This document shows positions 11,338 to 20,801 of a DNA stretch of 64,000 nucleotides, piece by piece (positions within the stretch are counted from its first letter, which is position 1; the number at the start of each line of letters is the position of its first letter). Where the stretch lies: assembly GCA_944470555.2 (NCBI GenBank), contig OX104127.1:144561787-144625786 (forward strand), in the 5' to 3' direction. The DNA is from Heterobilharzia americana (Eukaryota; Platyhelminthes; Trematoda; Strigeidida; Schistosomatidae). The position numbers were made by a program, and so were the translations under genes. The notes beneath the pieces are model-generated. The model ran no database searches. It was not told the DNA's origin and saw nothing but the letters and a program-made list of their open reading frames with translations.

Positions 11338-11570
11338 GTTGTACATTGATTGGTCCCTGGAGAGTAACCAGTTCTTGCTATCTAGTCGTAGGTGCTGGTC
11401 AAATTCTATTGGTTATCTTGCTGTATGCTCAATAAGCCAGGAGATTCAGCATCACGGTGGAATCTGATTGATGGCAGATGACTCTAGGTAGTTGGCAGGA
11501 ATCTCTGAACCTAGGATTCTGTTGATGTCAGTCTACGATGAATAACAACTTGAAATATTAAAATATTTAC
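11338..11570. repeat. Family D remnant and SINE-2 tail fragment
   Basis: About 11345-11450 carries the family D signature (ttgattggtccctggagagt; gtaggtgctggtcaaattct) in the orientation opposite to 11760-11995. About 11520-11565 is a SINE-2 tail (tgttgatgtcagtctacgat). Confidence 0.5.
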
Positions 11571-11759
11571 CTATGAACTCCAGTTACTACATAGAACCTG
11601 ATATCGCTATCGGTAACCTACGAGTGGTTACTAATCTTTTCTAGACGATGCAAACGACATACGATAAAATCCATGAGTTTTCATCAGCAAGTACTTCTAG
11701 AGTGGAAACATTACCAACATTCATGATATTTCTTAATTAGTTGGAGAAAATTAACAGGA

Positions 11760-11995
11760 AGCCATGGATTAAGACAAGGCATATTTGCAACCTGAAAAGA
11801 ACCGATGTTTATTTAGAGATATCCGTACCCAAAAGGTTGCTGATGTACCTTGCTGATGAGTGCCAACAAGCACCGCGATGGTAAGTCTCCTAGCTAGGTG
11901 ACCACATTGTAAAGTGTTTGACAGAATTCGGTCAGTACTTAGAACTAGGCAACAGGGTACCAGTTGCTCTCCAGTGACCAATCAATGCACTCCCG
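11760..11995 (+). mobile_element. Family D SINE-like repeat
   Basis: Shares with the reverse complement of 28235-28460 a module 'ccttgctgatgagtg.caacaag', then 'gctaggtgaccacattgtaa', 'gacagaattcggtcagtact' and the end 'gctctccagtgaccaatcaa'. The 28-kb copy has a tRNA-like head with 'gggttcgaatctcag' on the minus strand, so I infer a tRNA-derived SINE. It contains ctgatga plus a GTGC/GCAC hairpin, but no GAAA strand after it. Confidence 0.5.
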
Positions 11996-12424
11996 TAATT
12001 AATGAAAAGGCTAGTAGTAATAATACTATTCTGTATCTGTATATATTCTTGTCCTGTCGTAAAGTGGTGGGTCATGCTTAGATATGTAGTTTAAAAACAC
12101 CCAGCTACTCTGGGCTGTAGTGTGTTCACTTAGCTGAGTTGTTTACTCACAATCATACTGAAGTCAGTGCTGATGTCGTCTAGAAAGATGATGAAAGCTC
12201 TATGAGTAAGTAGCTCAGCTCAGAGAACACAATACAACCAAGACCAACTACCTGAGATACAAATATTCTCCACCACACTCAGCTATTGTTTGAATGCGCT
12301 TACTTATGACCACTCTACAAGGTGATTGGTGGGGGGGGGGAGGTGACAATCTCAAAACGACGTGCAGTTGGATGAAGGAGGCGACTGACTACCAGGATTT
12401 CAGTCATGAAAATAGAAATGTATT
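11996..12424. other. No recognisable gene; poly-G tract
   Basis: No gene recognised. A G tract of about ten bases lies near 12330-12340. Confidence 0.4.
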
Positions 12425-12760
12425 TTTGAGATGAGTGGATATTTTTAATTTAGAAGTAGTATTTATCATGGACTGACATTAGTTGGGGAATCATTGGAAA
12501 TCCAGGAGCACTGGACACCTGATTCGTCCAACGAGTATGGGACTCCCCAGCTGTACACACCCACGACTCGACCATGAATCAAACTCAAGACCTTCAGGTT
12601 TCACGGCGAACGCGTTAACCATTCAGCCACTGTGTCGGTTTGCAATGGTTCACAATTTCCAACTTGTGTCAATTCACAACATATCGTGACTGTCACCCAA
12701 GGTCTTCCGTTAGCATCCACTTCACTGCCGACTTGCTTCCAAATGGATATCAATAAGTTC
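12425..12760 (-). mobile_element. SINE-2, left arm of a head-to-head pair
   Basis: On the minus strand: leader 'gtgaattgacacaagttgg' (about 12660), A-box-like 'gtggctgaatggttaacgcg', B-box-like 'gagtttgattcatgg', hammerhead-type module 12506-12556, tail 'ccaactaatgtcagtccatg' and a further A/T-rich end. The ribozyme core strands read ctgggga and gaatc, each with one change. The arm faces a plus-strand copy at 12766-13012, and the outer left flank (tatttttgagatgagtgg) is shared with the pair at 19131-19500. Confidence 0.75.
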
Positions 12761-12765
12761 CAATG

Positions 12766-13012
12766 AGAAGCCGTGACCTGTGGGGTCAACCAGTCGACAG
12801 ACCGACACAGTAGCTGAATGGTTAGCGCGTTCGCCGTGAAACCTGAAGGTTTTGAGTTCGATCGGTGGTCGGGTCGTGGGTGCGTGCTGCTGAGGAGTCC
12901 CAACCAGTTGGACGAAACAGGTGTCCAGTGCTCCTGGATTTTCAGTAGTTCCCCAACTGATGTCAGTCCATGATGAGTACTACTTCTAAATGAAAATAGA
13001 AGTTAGTACTCG
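12766..13012 (+). mobile_element. SINE-2, right arm of a head-to-head pair
   Basis: Leader 'gagaagccgtgacctgtggg', A-box-like 'gtagctgaatggttagcgcg', B-box-like 'gagttcgatcgg', an intact-looking hammerhead at 12882-12931, and the tail 'ccccaactgatgtcagtcca' ending 'tactacttctaaat'. It is the inverted partner of the copy at 12425-12760. Confidence 0.78.
12882..12931 (+). ncRNA. Hammerhead ribozyme candidate (SINE-2)
   Basis: All conserved parts are present in order. Stem I 5' strand is gtgctg (12884-12889) and the core is CTGAGGA (12890-12896; position 7 of the hammerhead core is free, so CTGANGA fits). Stem II is gtcc/ggac (12897-12900 with 12910-12913), then GAAA (12914-12917). A minimal 3-bp stem III aca/tgt has a 2-nt loop, followed by cleavage triplet gtc and stem I 3' strand cagtgc (12926-12931). 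Stem I gives six pairs counting two G-U wobbles. This is the same type I layout, with a very short stem III, as the known Sm-alpha ribozyme. Activity is not shown. Confidence 0.72.
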
Positions 13013-13021
13013 TGACAGGAA

Positions 13022-13185
13022 AGATTCAACACCTCAAGTCGACCCTGGTAGGGTTATGAGTGTGCATTGCTGAGGAATTACATGTTAGGATAAGATAGCT
13101 GTCCAGTCCTCTCAGGTTTTCAATGATTCCTCAGCTGATGTCATCCCGTTATGTGTGCAACCTAGAAGTTGATTAATCTTCGCAA
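13022..13185 (+). mobile_element. SINE-2 element, 5'-truncated
   Basis: Begins near 'caagtcgaccctgg' and runs through 'gcattgctgaggaattacatgttaggataagatagctgtccagtcc' in diverged form to the tail 'tcctcagctgatgtcatccc'. The ribozyme first core strand (ctgagga) is intact, but GAAAC is replaced by aagat. Confidence 0.6.
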
Positions 13186-13895
13186 ACCTCAAAACATATT
13201 TCAGATATTTGGTAAATTAGGAGTCTCTTATTAGATTGTTTACTTGGTATAGCGCACATCAAATATGAACATGGGCATTAAATTGTTCTATAAGCATCTA
13301 CCAGTAAATGATACTGTATCACTGTTCTCCACTGCAAATAAACAGTAGAATATAGTATTATACACTCCCACAGTGTTCAAGTTTTACTCTTACCCTGAAG
13401 ATTTAAGAGCTATTGGACGTAGGGAAAAGAGGTTTAGAAATTCACTGAAATATTTTGATATGTTTATGGCCAATAAATTGTGCCATAAAAAGTTCTTTAG
13501 TGTATCTTTGTGTTTTTTCAGATAAACTAATCAAGTGACGAACTATATGCTACTCAAGTTCTACGCTCTTTCGCCGCCTTTCCAGCTGTCAAAATTCGGG
13601 TCATTTCAAATAATTATGAATAACAAGGCCGAAGTGAGAAACCATTATTTTCATTACTAAAGATTTGCCATCAAAAGAAAAACTTCTACTCTTTAAAAGG
13701 CTAGAGTCAATATTTTCAGTTTATACAACGTACTGCCTCTCAGCCTTTAGACTAGAATTCTCAAAGGTTCTATATAAAGTATACTTGCCAAGAGAATGAA
13801 AGAAGCTTAACATTTGGCATCGACCACAATTATTTCCTGATGTCTGCTAACTTCTCCAAGTTATAAAACATATATTATTGCTTGTAATTTCCCTT
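13186..13895. other. No recognisable gene
   Basis: AT-rich, no open frame of note, no repeat recognised. Confidence 0.45.
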
Positions 13896-13899
13896 TGCT

Positions 13900-14070
13900 G
13901 ACTGAACTCTATGGATAGCGCTCTGACGTTTGAAGCGATCATTCCTGGATTCAAGTCTTAGAAGTAACAACATCACTCACTGGAAGACCAATATATCCAA
14001 TTGATGAGTTCTAAATCGGATGAAATGCGTCTCCTAAATTCCACTGTTAGCAGTTATTCATCCATACTAT
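13900..14070 (+). mobile_element. Sm-alpha-type SINE
   Basis: A-box-like 'tctatggatagcgctctgac', B-box-like 'ctggattcaagtctta', the marker 'catcactcactgg', a hammerhead module and the end 'aattccactgttagcagtta'. The module at 13995-14040 has ttgatga (one change from CTGANGA), stem II gttc/ggat with wobble pairs, GAAA intact, and the stem I pair atccaa/ctaaat weakened. Confidence 0.7.
13995..14040 (+). ncRNA. Decayed hammerhead ribozyme (Sm-alpha)
   Basis: Core first strand ttgatga, second strand gaaa, cleavage-site region gcgtctc. The C-to-T change at the first core base and the weakened stems suggest loss of activity. Confidence 0.5.
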
Positions 14071-14645
14071 CAGTTATAAAACATAGTTCGAATAAATTAC
14101 TACGAAACGTTCCTTTAAAAGTAGTCAGAGAATAATTTGAACAATAAGGAATTTATATATATATATTAACAAGTATACCTGAATAATTCTATAAATAAGA
14201 ATTCTTTATATGAAGGTAATGAGTTTTAATACGAATCTTATTTTCATTTCCTTAGGGGTTTATTACACAGCAGGATATCATGCTTTTGGTTTTCATCTCC
14301 TGTATTTATTCACTTTTTGTGTTACATGACCTGAGGATACCTTATTTCTTGTTGAGACTTTCATCAATTTTGTTTTCAGTAAACATCATTATCATACTGA
14401 TAATTTTTATCAACTTATTTCATTTCAAGGATAATGATTACTCATCGTATTGATTGACAGTCAAAATTATTTAATATGGAGTAAGAAGAAATTAGAGTCA
14501 GTGTACACCTGACCATGTGGTTGGATTCTTTGCGGATAATTTAAGCAACTGATAAACTTTAACAATGTCTGAAAATATGTTCTCTTGAGTGACAGTCATT
14601 GGCTACCATTCTAGAACCAATATCCCAAAATTCATGTTTAGCCGA
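14071..14645. other. No recognisable gene
   Basis: AT-rich, nothing recognised. Confidence 0.4.
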
Positions 14646-14649
14646 CAGG

Positions 14650-16060
14650 TAACAGCAGCTTGAGAACAGCAAACTTGAGAAAACCGGGCAGGTATCCGAC
14701 TTGAATGAGAATGCACTGATGAGATTTCCACCTTCAGATAGGTTCTGAAACACAGGTACACTTACCAGGCAACGACCAACATGCCATATTTCTGTACCCG
14801 AAGTCAGCATTTGATTCTGTCGGCCATGAGGTGTTATGACAGTGTTCAACTACCCAGCAAGTATAATGCTAATCAAAGCTCACTACTCAAACTCTCTCAG
14901 CCGTGTAAGGACTAGTGAAGAGTTACCATCAGAATTAACAATGACTAGTGGTGATCGCCAAGGATGTCCACTGTCACCATTTCCATTTCACTTTACCACA
15001 GACTTACTAATAAACATGATCTTAGGTACATCTGACTTCATAGGGGTTGATCTGCTCTCTGGAGATCATCTGGTTGACTTTTACTATGCAGACAATATTG
15101 TCCTCCTAGGTGCAGACGCTGACAAAATGCAGGGTCTTCTGAATACGGTGAGCGGAGATCTGAGTATGTTTGTTTGGTCTGAGTTTCGCAGCTGTCAAAT
15201 GTAAGATGATGCTGCAAGATTGGTTTAAAACTTCTCCCAGTTTAAGGATGGGAGTGAAATGGTGGAGTGCGTCGGCTGTTTCACTTACTTGGCGAGTTGC
15301 ATCAACTCAAACGGACTGGTTACTGATGCAATCCCACTTTGGATATACAAGGCCTGTCTGGCATTTGCCGACTGGTGAGATATTCTATACGTATCAGAGA
15401 ACGAGTATACTGCACTGCAGTCCGCTGTGTCTCATTATCTTATATGCCTGTGAGATGTGTCAATTGAAAGTAGGGGGCATGAAGCGATTACAGGGTTTTG
15501 ATCATAGATGTCTTCGTAGCATTGCTCACGTTTGATGAAATCACTGTGTGAGTAGTGCTGAAGTCATGCGAGGAGTGTTAAGTAAGACAAACAATCCAGT
15601 CGGTAAAGTTGTGAACCTTAGTCGTCTGAGGTGGCTTGAAGATGTACTGCGCATATGCCAAGCCACCGTCTACATCGACGTGCCGTTCTAAAGGGAGCTG
15701 TATTAGGTTAGAAGAGGGTTTTAAGTAGCCAGACAAAAACGTGACACCAGACAATGAAGTCACTGACTGTTGATCTGAGCATTTTAGGGAGATATAGACT
15801 ACCTACATGGAATCCTTAAGACGATGTGAATCAGTGGCTGAAGACTGTTGGTGATATGACTGGAAATCAGTCACAATGACACAGATGAATTAACTCCTTG
15901 GCATCCTCTAAAGCTTGAATATCTGCATTAATCATTATCTTCAAGTTGTTTATTCTGTCACGCCACTGAAAAGTGTGGCAACTTGAACCAATGCACTTGT
16001 TTGTTAGGTTCTACGTTTATTTTGTTCGTCTGTTTGATAGTTGTTGAAATGTAACCTTCT
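14650..16060 (+). pseudogene. LINE-2 retrotransposon fragment (RT domain to 3' end)
   Basis: Frame-shifted translation gives SAFDSVGHEVL (about 14800-14832, the A-F-D-S-V motif A block), then GDRQGCPLSPFPFHF (14953-14997, motif B region). VDFYYADNIVLLGAD (about 15073-15117) follows, where the catalytic Y-x-D-D is Y-A-D-N. Then come CKMMLQDW, VGGMKRLQGFDHRCLRSIAHV (15466-15535) and a decayed LR.LGHVLR-type C-terminus. The 3' end (caagttgtttattctgtcac; gtggcaacttgaaccaatgc) matches 44870-45010. 5'-truncated, with several stops and a damaged catalytic site. Confidence 0.7.
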
Positions 16061-16735
16061 ATGAAGGTAGGATGCATCCTTCAAGAAATCATCTAGATTT
16101 ACTCATCTAATATCACCTGGATATCTTCGTCTGCAAAAATGTTACTTTTGGTAATTGAAAAGTAATTTGAAATCTCTGTCACGAAATACTGGTTGTTGGG
16201 TGCACCCTCCAGACATGAAGTGGATTGATGGTACCTCAACCAGCATGCACTACCTTGAAATGTGATAAAGATGCCATAAAAAGTTTGATCATTCAATGGG
16301 AAATGGAACTCTCACTATACAAAAGATGAAGAAAAGAAAATTGAACTAATTTATTGAGCTGTACAATCATAAATATATGGAGAAAGGAATAAAGCGTTAC
16401 AGAACAATTACCAATCATGGTTCCAAGACTGACCGATGTGCAAAAACGGGGCATTTAGAGGGATACAACAATGCAGAAAGTAATCTTTAACAGGTGGGGG
16501 GAAGCTGAAGATTGGTAGCAGGAATGAAGTTTGCCATGAAAAGAATGTCGAAATCTCTGTCAGAATGGAAGTGTTGACTACAGATTTTGTCTTTCGATTA
16601 CCTAGTAATTTTCTAGTCATACAAATCTTTGTTGTTGTATTTGGATGCCTCATTCATGCTTCTTTTGAAATGATGAATCATTTTAATCCTATCACTATTG
16701 ATGATTAGTTGGGCTGTGGCTTATTTTTGAGACAG
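16061..16735. other. No recognisable gene
   Basis: Two short minus-strand open frames (16099-16296, 16408-16653) show no domain. Nothing else recognised. Confidence 0.4.
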
Positions 16736-16862
16736 TTGACTTTCATCCACTGGGTTATGAATTCAAACTCCGCTCCATATACTGAGGTTTAGGCAGCCAG
16801 GTAATATCATTGACCTTCACACAATAAGTGTGGCTTATCGCTTACTGTAAGAACTTGCATAA
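16736..16862 (+). repeat. SINE-like repeat, family C
   Basis: B-box-like 'gaattcaaactccg' is followed by 'caggtaatatcattgacctt', 'cacac.ata..tgtggct.a' and 'cttactg'. The same order occurs at 42430-42590. Short dispersed repeat; tRNA origin is only suggested. Confidence 0.45.
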
Positions 16863-17580
16863 GTTTGCTAAATGGTTTTCTTCACTTTTATTTGTGATGA
16901 GAATTCAGTGTATCAACCGGAATCTGATATTTCAGAAGCAGATCCAGCTGACAGAAATGTTTCTTAACCTTTGTTCACATCAGCTCTAAATCAGTGCAAC
17001 ACATAAAGAGTTGTTCTGTTCAGTGGGCAGAGTGTAATCAACTCTTTTAAATTGGTGTCTGATCCACCAGTTAGCATAATATCTAATTCTTTTTCATAGG
17101 TGTTTTTGGCGATTTTCCAAGCAGGCATAACTGGTTAAAAAGATCAGAGGAAATGAGTTATAAAAATCCAATCAAAGTTAAATTGAGCCGAGATGTGGAA
17201 AAAAACTGTGAGCAGAGGAACTACTCATCATAAAAATATATTAACTAATTTCATGCTAGGTACTGCGAACACATTTCGGTTGTATGGAGAATCCTCAGTA
17301 CAGGATAACACCATTGACTTGACCGTAAACATTCCCATAAATTTAGTATAACCGATTACATTAGAAATCTTGCAGTACCTAGCCATTACAGTTTCACTTT
17401 TCTTCTTTTGTTGAGGGAGAATTTCGGGGAAAATTGGGAAGAAAATTGGTAGAAAGCACAATTTATTAATGTTCAAAAAGTTGGACGGTTAGAAAGGATC
17501 ACAAGGAAAGCCTTCACAGTTTTACTAGGCTCCTAGATTTATGATTGACAGCAGCAGTTGTTGATAATAAGCAACTTTTT
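16863..17580. other. No recognisable gene
   Basis: Nothing recognised; a short minus-strand open frame at 17228-17476 has no domain. Confidence 0.4.
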
Positions 17581-17584
17581 ACGT

Positions 17585-17685
17585 CATGTTATTGCTCTTA
17601 ATTTCTCGTTGTTTATGGAACCGAACGGATCGGTCTTTATTGGTATATGGGATTCTGCACGGATGCCTCGATATTTATTGCCTGT
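17585..17685 (+). repeat. Diverged single arm of the 43-kb palindrome repeat
   Basis: Resembles the left arm of 43182-43305: 'aatttctcgttgtttatgga', 'ccgaac', 'atgggattct' and 'gatgcctcgatatt' occur in the same order and spacing. No matching opposite arm was seen here. Confidence 0.4.
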
Positions 17686-17704
17686 AGTTTAATTTTGGTG
17701 GTAA

Positions 17705-17815
17705 TGGTGGATAATAACTAACGCTTTTCATCCTATTTGGGACTCGTCAACTGGATGTACCAGAGTGTTATCCACTAGGCCTCTGAGTTACGACAGCCGC
17801 TCCTTGTGTGATATG
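17705..17815 (-). mobile_element. Sm-alpha-type SINE, truncated (minus)
   Basis: On the minus strand: A-box-like 'aggcctagtggataacactc', 'ggtacatccag', the core strand ttgacga, 'gtcccaaataggatgaaaag', then loss of the cleavage-site side. The B box is missing, so it is internally deleted and 3'-truncated. Confidence 0.6.
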
Positions 17816-18199
17816 AGCATAGAATTCACCAGTCTAAATATTGAGTTGAAAAGGAACCCAACAGCAGTTTGAAGACAATCAACTGAATCGTGTGTAAAGA
17901 GTCAAAACAGAAGGAATATGACTTTGAGAAAGACCAATCTCTGAAGATTGGTAGGCAAATTAATTTCCCACGCATATAACTGGTTGTTTTTAGGGAAAAG
18001 AAATTTCGCAAAGTAGTCTGACACCTCAGAACTAGCATAGTACATATTAACTTTGTTAAGTAAGACGAACTGAGAGTTAAAATTTGAGTCTGTGATTTAT
18101 TTGAGAATTATTGTTAAGACGAATTTCACGTATTTGTTTAAATTTGTACTAACAGTTTGATGATGGAGAACAACAGCATCTTGACCATTGCTTCACTGA

Positions 18200-18720
18200 A
18201 TCAAAGCAAGCGCTTGCAATGTTAACTGTTCATTGTGAAAACAACCCACCAGAACCAAGTTCAGTCAATCAGTCTGGTATTATTTTTCTTTGTATACTTA
18301 ATTGTGCTAACTATAAGTGTAGTCCACATAACTCTGAAATTGGAAAGTTTAATAGTCTTGAACTGTCGTTTGATTTGCAGATGTGTGCAAGTTAGATTGC
18401 CGTTTATGTCTACATCTGTGTGTGCTTACAAATTTGCTTGTTCCTGTGAATCTAACTATACTGGATGTTGTAAGCCGACCTTCCGGTAACTTGTCGCATC
18501 TTCGTAACCAAAGATGAGTGAAGGACATCAATTTCATCTGCTTGTGAACACCTAATAAAGTCAGGTCATGCGGCTTCTCGAGATCCATATTATAAGGTAA
18601 TTTACAAAGCCAAATAGAACTACTCTAAAGGTCTACATTTCCACCAGTTATGCAGATCTGAAATGCTAGCAGTACATGATTAAAAACATTTTATGAAACC
18701 TCTTTCCATACCTTGACCTT
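18200..18720 (+). pseudogene. Penelope-like element GIY-YIG endonuclease remnant
   Basis: An open frame contains MSTSVCAYKFACSCESNYTG (18408-18467). This corresponds to the V-Y-x-x-x-C-x-C-G-x-x-Y-I-G start of the GIY-YIG nuclease at the C-terminus of Penelope-like elements. A shifted frame downstream gives KVRSCGFSRS, like the conserved R-L-L-R-F-L-E block. Key Tyr/Ile positions are damaged (YTG for YIG). Fragmentary, with stops. Confidence 0.5.
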
Positions 18721-18929
18721 AGCATTTCAGTCTGATTAATTTGTCAATTGCATTTCACTTCAATTTGTATATTTCAGTTTAATTATTATCACTTTACACT
18801 TCTTTAACAGTACTTAAGCCTTATTTTATCACTTGAAATCAATTCGTTCCTTATTCAATAACTCCTTTTCTATTTCTCCTGCTTGAAGAAATCTGCCCCC
18901 CGACCACCATCAACTGTATCAAGTATATG

Positions 18930-19115
18930 TTGACTAAGCAACTTTTTTTTAGGTGCATTTACCTAACATTTTACCAGTGGTTGATGGTTCAAATCTCATG
19001 GTTGCCTAGATTTTCATTTCACCTTGAATCATCGCCCAGTATCAATGCAAGTCTGCCAAAACCATAGCTATCTCAGATGGTCACACATTATAAATAGGAC
19101 TGTTCAGCTTGATAA
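18930..19115 (+). mobile_element. tRNA-derived SINE, family B
   Basis: B-box-like 'gatggttcaaatctc', then 'attttcatttcaccttgaat', 'catcgcccagtatcaatgc', 'gtctgccaaaaccatagc' and 'tatctcagatggtcac'. Matches the reverse complement of 34565-34745. The A-box part is decayed. Confidence 0.6.
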
Positions 19116-19130
19116 TAAAGTTATTTATTT

Positions 19131-19316
19131 TTGAGATGAATGGGGAATTTTTAGTTTAGAAGTAGTATTTATCATGGACTGACACCAGTTAGGGAACCAT
19201 TGAAAATCTGGGAGCACTGGACAACTGTTTCGTCCTAGTATCAGACTCCTCAGTAGTACGCGTCCACGACCCGGCTAACGATCAAACTCAGGACGTTTGG
19301 GTTTCACGGTTAATGG
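19131..19316 (-). mobile_element. SINE-2, left arm of a head-to-head pair
   Basis: Minus-strand copy truncated at its own 5' side: B-box-like 'gagtttgatcgttagc', hammerhead 19214-19261, tail 'ccctaactggtgtcagtcca', and the outer end 'gagatgaatggggaattttt' shared with 12425 onward. It meets the plus-strand arm at about 19316 with almost no spacer (ttaatggttaacg), giving a near-palindromic junction. Confidence 0.78.
19214..19261 (-). ncRNA. Hammerhead ribozyme candidate (SINE-2, minus)
   Basis: On the minus strand: core CTGAGGA (complement of 19247-19253), stem II gtct/ggac with one wobble, GAAA, stem III aca/tgt with a 2-nt loop, cleavage triplet gtc, then cagtgc. Stem I pairs at five of six positions (a C-A mismatch sits next to the core). 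All invariant core bases are kept. Confidence 0.65.
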
Positions 19317-19500
19317 TTAACGCGTTCGCCATGAAACCTGAAGGTCTTGAGTTCGATCCATAGCCGGATCGTGGGTACGTACTGCTGAAGAGTTCCATAC
19401 TAGTTGGATGAAACAGGTGTCCAGTGCTCCCAGATTTTCAATGGTTCCCCAACTGATGTCAGTCTATGATGAATACTACTTCTAAATAAAGTTATTGGAA
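19317..19500 (+). mobile_element. SINE-2, right arm of a head-to-head pair
   Basis: Plus-strand copy: A-box-like 'aatggttaacgcgttcgcc', B-box-like 'gagttcgatccatagcc', hammerhead 19379-19427, and the tail 'ccccaactgatgtcagtct' ending 'tactacttctaaataaag'. Confidence 0.78.
19379..19427 (+). ncRNA. Hammerhead ribozyme candidate (SINE-2)
   Basis: Stem I gtactg (19379-19384) pairs with cagtgc (19422-19427): six pairs with one wobble. The core is CTGAAGA (19385-19391), which fits CTGANGA. Stem II gttc/ggat includes wobbles, GAAA is at 19410-19413, and a minimal stem III aca/tgt is followed by gtc (19419-19421). All invariant core bases are present. Confidence 0.7.
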
Positions 19501-20241
19501 GGAAATATTTGTTAGTTGATAAAAGACATGTTCTTTTTTTATTCATAATTCTGAAATGAAAATTAGAACCACACCTCACATACTAGTGACTGTAATGAGG
19601 AAAAGCAAACCTATACAAATTATTGATGTATCGTATTCAGCTTTAATTGTTTAAAATTTAATAACAGGCTGGTTGAAAAGGATATTCATTTTCTGATAAA
19701 GATAAATTAATCAATAAAAAGAGTTTTAATCACCTAATCGGAGAGGGAGTTATTATTTTCCACTTACTAAGCAATAAACCAAGTACTTGAATCACTTTAA
19801 TTTCCCTCCACTAGATGAACACTACGCTTTCAGGAAGTATTATTCACAGAAACCATACGGATATGATATAATGTGTATCAGTGGATTCCAAAGTAAAATA
19901 TTTTGTTTATCAGTATGTTCTTCGAATTTTCATAAGTTCATAGGGTTGAGACAATTAAGAAAATCCTTAAAAGACTTCTCAAAATAGTCTTTAATTTGAT
20001 TTGAAGAAAATACAGACAGTAACATTGAGGAGAGCACAGACCAGTGACGAATGAAAGCACCAAAACCAGAAAAAGGTTTCAATGTTTGTTGTCTGATACC
20101 AATAGGTTTCTTTAAATGAATTCTGTACGTCTAAAAAATTTCTAGACTATTTACATAATGAAAATATTTTCCAATCCCTTATTAAGAAATTTTACTTTTA
20201 AAAACTTAGGGTATCAGTAGCTTTTAAGTATTTATCTTTTG
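19501..20241. other. No recognisable gene
   Basis: A 66-codon open frame at 19787-19987 has no domain. Nothing else recognised. Confidence 0.4.
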
Positions 20242-20515
20242 CGAAATATACTATTGAGAAGTTTGAGTAGTTAGAAACCGCTGAGTACGATCTGCTAATT
20301 TCATCGACTAAATCAAAGTGACTTAACTACCAGACGCCGAATTCATCAACATGTACCTGGATGAGTCAAGCTCAGAGCCAGATTGTTCACATCAGCTGAA
20401 TCTATCTAGCTTAAGTACATGAACCATTATAACCTAAATAGGATGATAATTCACAAATTGCATGAACCATGACGACACTACTCACAGTTGAGTAGTTTTT
20501 CCACTGTAGTGTCTC
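20242..20515. mobile_element. MITE-like element, second copy
   Basis: The left end (cgaaatatactattgagaag, then tttgagtagttagaaacc) matches the left terminal repeat at 4242-4281. The right end is weaker; it contains the hairpin 'actactcacagttgagtagt' at about 20478-20497. No ORF. Confidence 0.4.
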
Positions 20516-20792
20516 AATTCAGTCTACCTGATGCTCACAAACATTTCTGTTATAGACTGTATCAAAAATAAGTAATCCTTAAAGCAAGAAATATAAAATT
20601 CATTAAAAAAGTAAATAATTCATACTACATAATATGAAAAGTTAGATAATCTTTCTTGTAGTGTTGTTAAAACATTGGACAGATAGCCATCTGTTACTGA
20701 TAAATTGCTTAACCTGCCGTAGTTTTAGTTCTCACAGGAATTTCATAGCCTCTAGTTGTGTGCGCGTGAACATTAGAGTATGAGTACCCCGA
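20516..20792. other. No recognisable gene
   Basis: Nothing recognised; ends at the target-site duplication of the following RTE fragment. Confidence 0.4.
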
Positions 20793-20801
20793 TAGCAGAC
20801 T

